NCBI GenBank assembly: GCA_026162565.1
Contig: JAOEIQ010000003.1
Coordinates: 124,001 to 188,000, forward strand
Origin: Flavobacteriaceae bacterium NBU2973
GTDB taxonomy: Bacteria; Bacteroidota; Bacteroidia; Flavobacteriales; Flavobacteriaceae
DNA length: 64,000 bases
Direction of reading: 5' to 3'
Positions 62,029 to 64,000 of this stretch are shown here, piece by piece. The translations under genes were made by a program, and so were the position numbers. Numbering within the stretch: the first letter of the stretch is position 1; each line of letters begins with the position of its first letter. Under the pieces are notes generated by a model. That model made no database searches, had not been told where the DNA came from, and saw only the letters and a program-made list of their open reading frames with translations.

Positions 62029-63546
62029 ATGAAGTCACAAAAAGATTGGTTTAAAGATAGAGGCTATACACATTTTACTAATAGGACACCAATGTCTATT
62101 AGAAAAAAGATAAAGTGCTATATAACTAATAAAAAAAAAGTAGGGCAACACTCATTTTCTCCTCTTATTTTTAAAGAAATAAAGCAAAGACGTTATAAAT
62201 TATCTGATTTCAATGGTATAGAAAAGCGCTCTCATAAAAAAGTTAAAAACGGAAAGATTGTTTCAAATACCAAAATTAGAGAAATATTATATGCAACTCA
62301 TTTAGACGCTCATATTTACTCTTATTATTCACAACAAATAATTACACCTAAATACGAAGATTACTTAAAACAGAACAAATTACTATCAAAATCTATTACA
62401 GCTTACAGGCAAATTGAAACTGATGATAAACTAAAGTTTAAAAACAATGTGCATTTTGCAAAAGATGTATTTGATGAAATAAAACAAAGAGAAAAATGTG
62501 TAGCACTAGTTTTGGATATTGAAAATTTCTTTCCAAGCTTAAATCATAAAATACTAAAACTAGCTTGGGCTAAAATACTAGGATATAAAACATTACCGAA
62601 AGATCATTTTAACCTTTTTAAAGCAATTACTAGGTTTTCTTATGTAAAACTCAAAGATTTAAAAACTAAAAATGGTCATTTTGATGAAAAAGAATTAGCA
62701 AAACTTAAAAAAGAGGGAAAACACACCTTTTTTAGTAGTATTAAAGAATTGATTGATTCTGATATAATAATTCACAAAAACCAAAAACTAAATAAAGAAA
62801 AACAATTAATAGGTATTCCACAAGGGTTACCTATTAGTGCTTTATTGGCAAATATTTACATGCTTGCATTTGATGAATCAGTTATTAAAGAACTTACATT
62901 AAAACACGATGTATTTTATAGAAGATATTCGGATGACATAGTTATTATTTGTAATGAAAATCAAATACAGTTAATTGAAGATTTCATTAAAAGTGAAATA
63001 AAAAAACATAAATTAAAAGTTTCTCTAGAAAAAACAGAAAAAACACTTTTCAAAATAAATAAAGGTCGCTTACAATCATACAGAATAGACAAGGATGATA
63101 GCATAAAAGAAAATATTCCTCTAAATTATTTAGGCTTTGAATTTTACGGTTACCAAACATTAATTAAGTCTAAAAATTTAGCGAAATTTTATAGAGGAAT
63201 GAAACAAACTGTTAAACGAAAACATAAACGAATAGAAACTGTGAAAGAGAAATATCTTCTAGATGAAGCTCCAATTTTCAAAAGAAAAATATACAGATTA
63301 TTTAGTTTTAAAGGAGAAAAATCAAGAATGTTACCTGCTAAAAGAACTAGCTTTTTAGGAGGGAGAGCAAAAACAGAGTATTTTGAGAGAAAGTTTAGGG
63401 GGAATTATTTGAGATATGCTTATAGAGCATCTGATGATTTAGATGCTCCAGAAATTAAAAGGCAATTACGAAACCATTGGAAAATACTTCAACAAACATT
63501 AAGAAAATATGATTTTTCAAATGTCAAAAAAGAATTAGAGTCTTAA
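62029..63546 (+). CDS. Standalone reverse transcriptase, Drt2/UG-class-like (probable anti-phage)
   Basis: ATG at 62029 gives 505 residues. A GTG start at 61999 lies in a repeat-like CGAGAACTTCTC word and would add only ten Leu-rich residues. The N-terminus (WFKDRGYTHFTNRTP, then VGQHSFSPLIFKEI) and HLDAHIYSYYSQQI near 91 match my memory of defence-linked unknown-group RTs. RT motifs: A LDIENFFPSLNH with Asp163, B GIPQGLPISALLAN near 262, C YSDD at 300-303. The C-terminus has LNYLGFEFYGYQTLI and a basic tail ending NHWKILQQTLRKY. It lacks group II maturase/endonuclease and retron NAxxH/VTG features. Confidence 0.8.
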   Translation: MKSQKDWFKDRGYTHFTNRTPMSIRKKIKCYITNKKKVGQHSFSPLIFKEIKQRRYKLSDFNGIEKRSHKKVKNGKIVSNTKIREILYATHLDAHIYSYYSQQIITPKYEDYLKQNKLLSKSITAYRQIETDDKLKFKNNVHFAKDVFDEIKQREKCVALVLDIENFFPSLNHKILKLAWAKILGYKTLPKDHFNLFKAITRFSYVKLKDLKTKNGHFDEKELAKLKKEGKHTFFSSIKELIDSDIIIHKNQKLNKEKQLIGIPQGLPISALLANIYMLAFDESVIKELTLKHDVFYRRYSDDIVIICNENQIQLIEDFIKSEIKKHKLKVSLEKTEKTLFKINKGRLQSYRIDKDDSIKENIPLNYLGFEFYGYQTLIKSKNLAKFYRGMKQTVKRKHKRIETVKEKYLLDEAPIFKRKIYRLFSFKGEKSRMLPAKRTSFLGGRAKTEYFERKFRGNYLRYAYRASDDLDAPEIKRQLRNHWKILQQTLRKYDFSNVKKELES

Positions 63547-63596
63547 AATCTAATCCTTATAATTTATTACTTTTACAGTAAGTTGAAAATAATATC

Positions 63597-64000
63597 ATGA
63601 ACGACAATCTTATTCTTATACTTTCTATACTAATTGCTGCTTTAATTGGTGCCTATTTAGGTATGCTTTTTACGAAACTTAAAAATAAAAGTGAGCAAGG
63701 CACTCTAGAGGAACGTCAAAATCAATTAAACAATACAATTAATGATTTAAAACAATCCATTAGTAATTTAGAGCTAGAACGCGATCGTTATAGAGATGAA
63801 CGAGAAGGATTAAATCTAGAACTCGTTCAAAGAAATACAGAATTTGAAAATTTACAGCAGCAAAACTTAAAACGTGATCAAGAATTAGAAGAACGCCAAA
63901 AACAACTTCGCAATGATTTTGAGTTATTAGCTAATAAAATTTTAGAAGAAAAATCTGAAAAGTTCACTCTTCAGAATAAAGAAAACATCAAAAATATTCT
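63597..64000 (+). CDS. rmuC: DNA recombination protein RmuC, N-terminal part (cut by window edge)
   Basis: From ATG at 63597 the frame is open to the window end (134 codons). It encodes an N-terminal transmembrane segment (ILILSILIAALIGAYLGMLF) and then a long coiled coil (LNNTINDLKQSISNLELERD and onward to LEERQKQLRNDFELLANKIL). This is the typical RmuC start; the nuclease-like core lies beyond the edge. RmuC limits inversions and recombination at short inverted repeats. It starts 50 bp after the RT gene. Confidence 0.85.
   Translation, partial: MNDNLILILSILIAALIGAYLGMLFTKLKNKSEQGTLEERQNQLNNTINDLKQSISNLELERDRYRDEREGLNLELVQRNTEFENLQQQNLKRDQELEERQKQLRNDFELLANKILEEKSEKFTLQNKENIKNI

Noticed and set aside
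61999-63546. Retron or group II intron
   Set aside because: No NAxxH/VTG retron motifs, no maturase or endonuclease domain, and no domain V/VI intron RNA or msr/msd-like inverted ends recognised.
1-64000. CRISPR array, tRNA or rRNA genes, insertion sequences
   Set aside because: No regularly spaced direct repeats with spacers, no cloverleaf with a TTC arm and no transposase gene were recognised by eye.

Overview
The window looks like chromosomal DNA of a flavobacterium (Bacteroidota, family Flavobacteriaceae). It is strongly AT-rich. Secreted proteins end in type IX secretion-type C-terminal domains, starts lack Shine-Dalgarno sequences, a TAnnTTTG-type promoter box precedes several genes, and families typical of this group recur (DUF2911, DUF4252, DUF6090, TonB-dependent receptor). 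No rRNA, tRNA, CRISPR array, insertion sequence or prophage was seen. Both ends are cut: glmM at the left, rmuC at the right.

Layout. 1-12639: partial glmM (-), then an ACP phosphodiesterase / gamma-glutamyltransferase / ATP-grasp / membrane-protein run, uvrA, a LOG-family protein, a secreted endonuclease-like protein and a large protein with a degenerate M1-peptidase module. 12800-19563: fused branched-chain 2-oxoacid dehydrogenase E1, di-haem peroxidase, and a methyltransferase/DoxX/methyltransferase/DUF202 run. 19742-24295: a variable stretch with hypothetical genes and a two-gene abortive-infection-like pair (AbiJ-like plus HEPN), bordered by dispersed intergenic repeats, then holA. 24296-38714: HsdR_N-like nuclease-fold protein, glycosyltransferase, OmpA lipoprotein, threonylcarbamoyl-AMP synthase, UvrD-type helicase, M20 amidohydrolase, glutamate-synthase-like protein, patatin, M1 aminopeptidase, recG. 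38809-45672: LytTR regulator and LytS-type kinase, SGNH hydrolase, S41 peptidase, a decayed gene, DoxX, and a VCBS-repeat secreted protein. 45798-55054: DUF2911/TPR protein, glycosyltransferase, haem-binding protein, purB, an ECF sigma / membrane-protein / two DUF4252 operon, and a second S41 protein.

55119-60825 is a vitamin B12 uptake locus. A cobalamin riboswitch on the minus strand heads a BtuB-like TonB receptor. The divergent genes encode the binding lipoprotein, the FecCD permease and, after a repeat-filled gap, the ATPase.

60831-63546 lies between that locus and rmuC and is the most interesting part. It holds a standalone reverse transcriptase with a YSDD active site that resembles the defence-associated Drt2/UG class. 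Upstream is about 430 bp with no plus-strand gene but strong nested hairpins, and one antisense frame stays open for 92 codons. This is the arrangement expected for an RT with its own non-coding RNA template. An orphan 242-residue gene diverges from it.

All family names come from reading the translations. No database search was possible.
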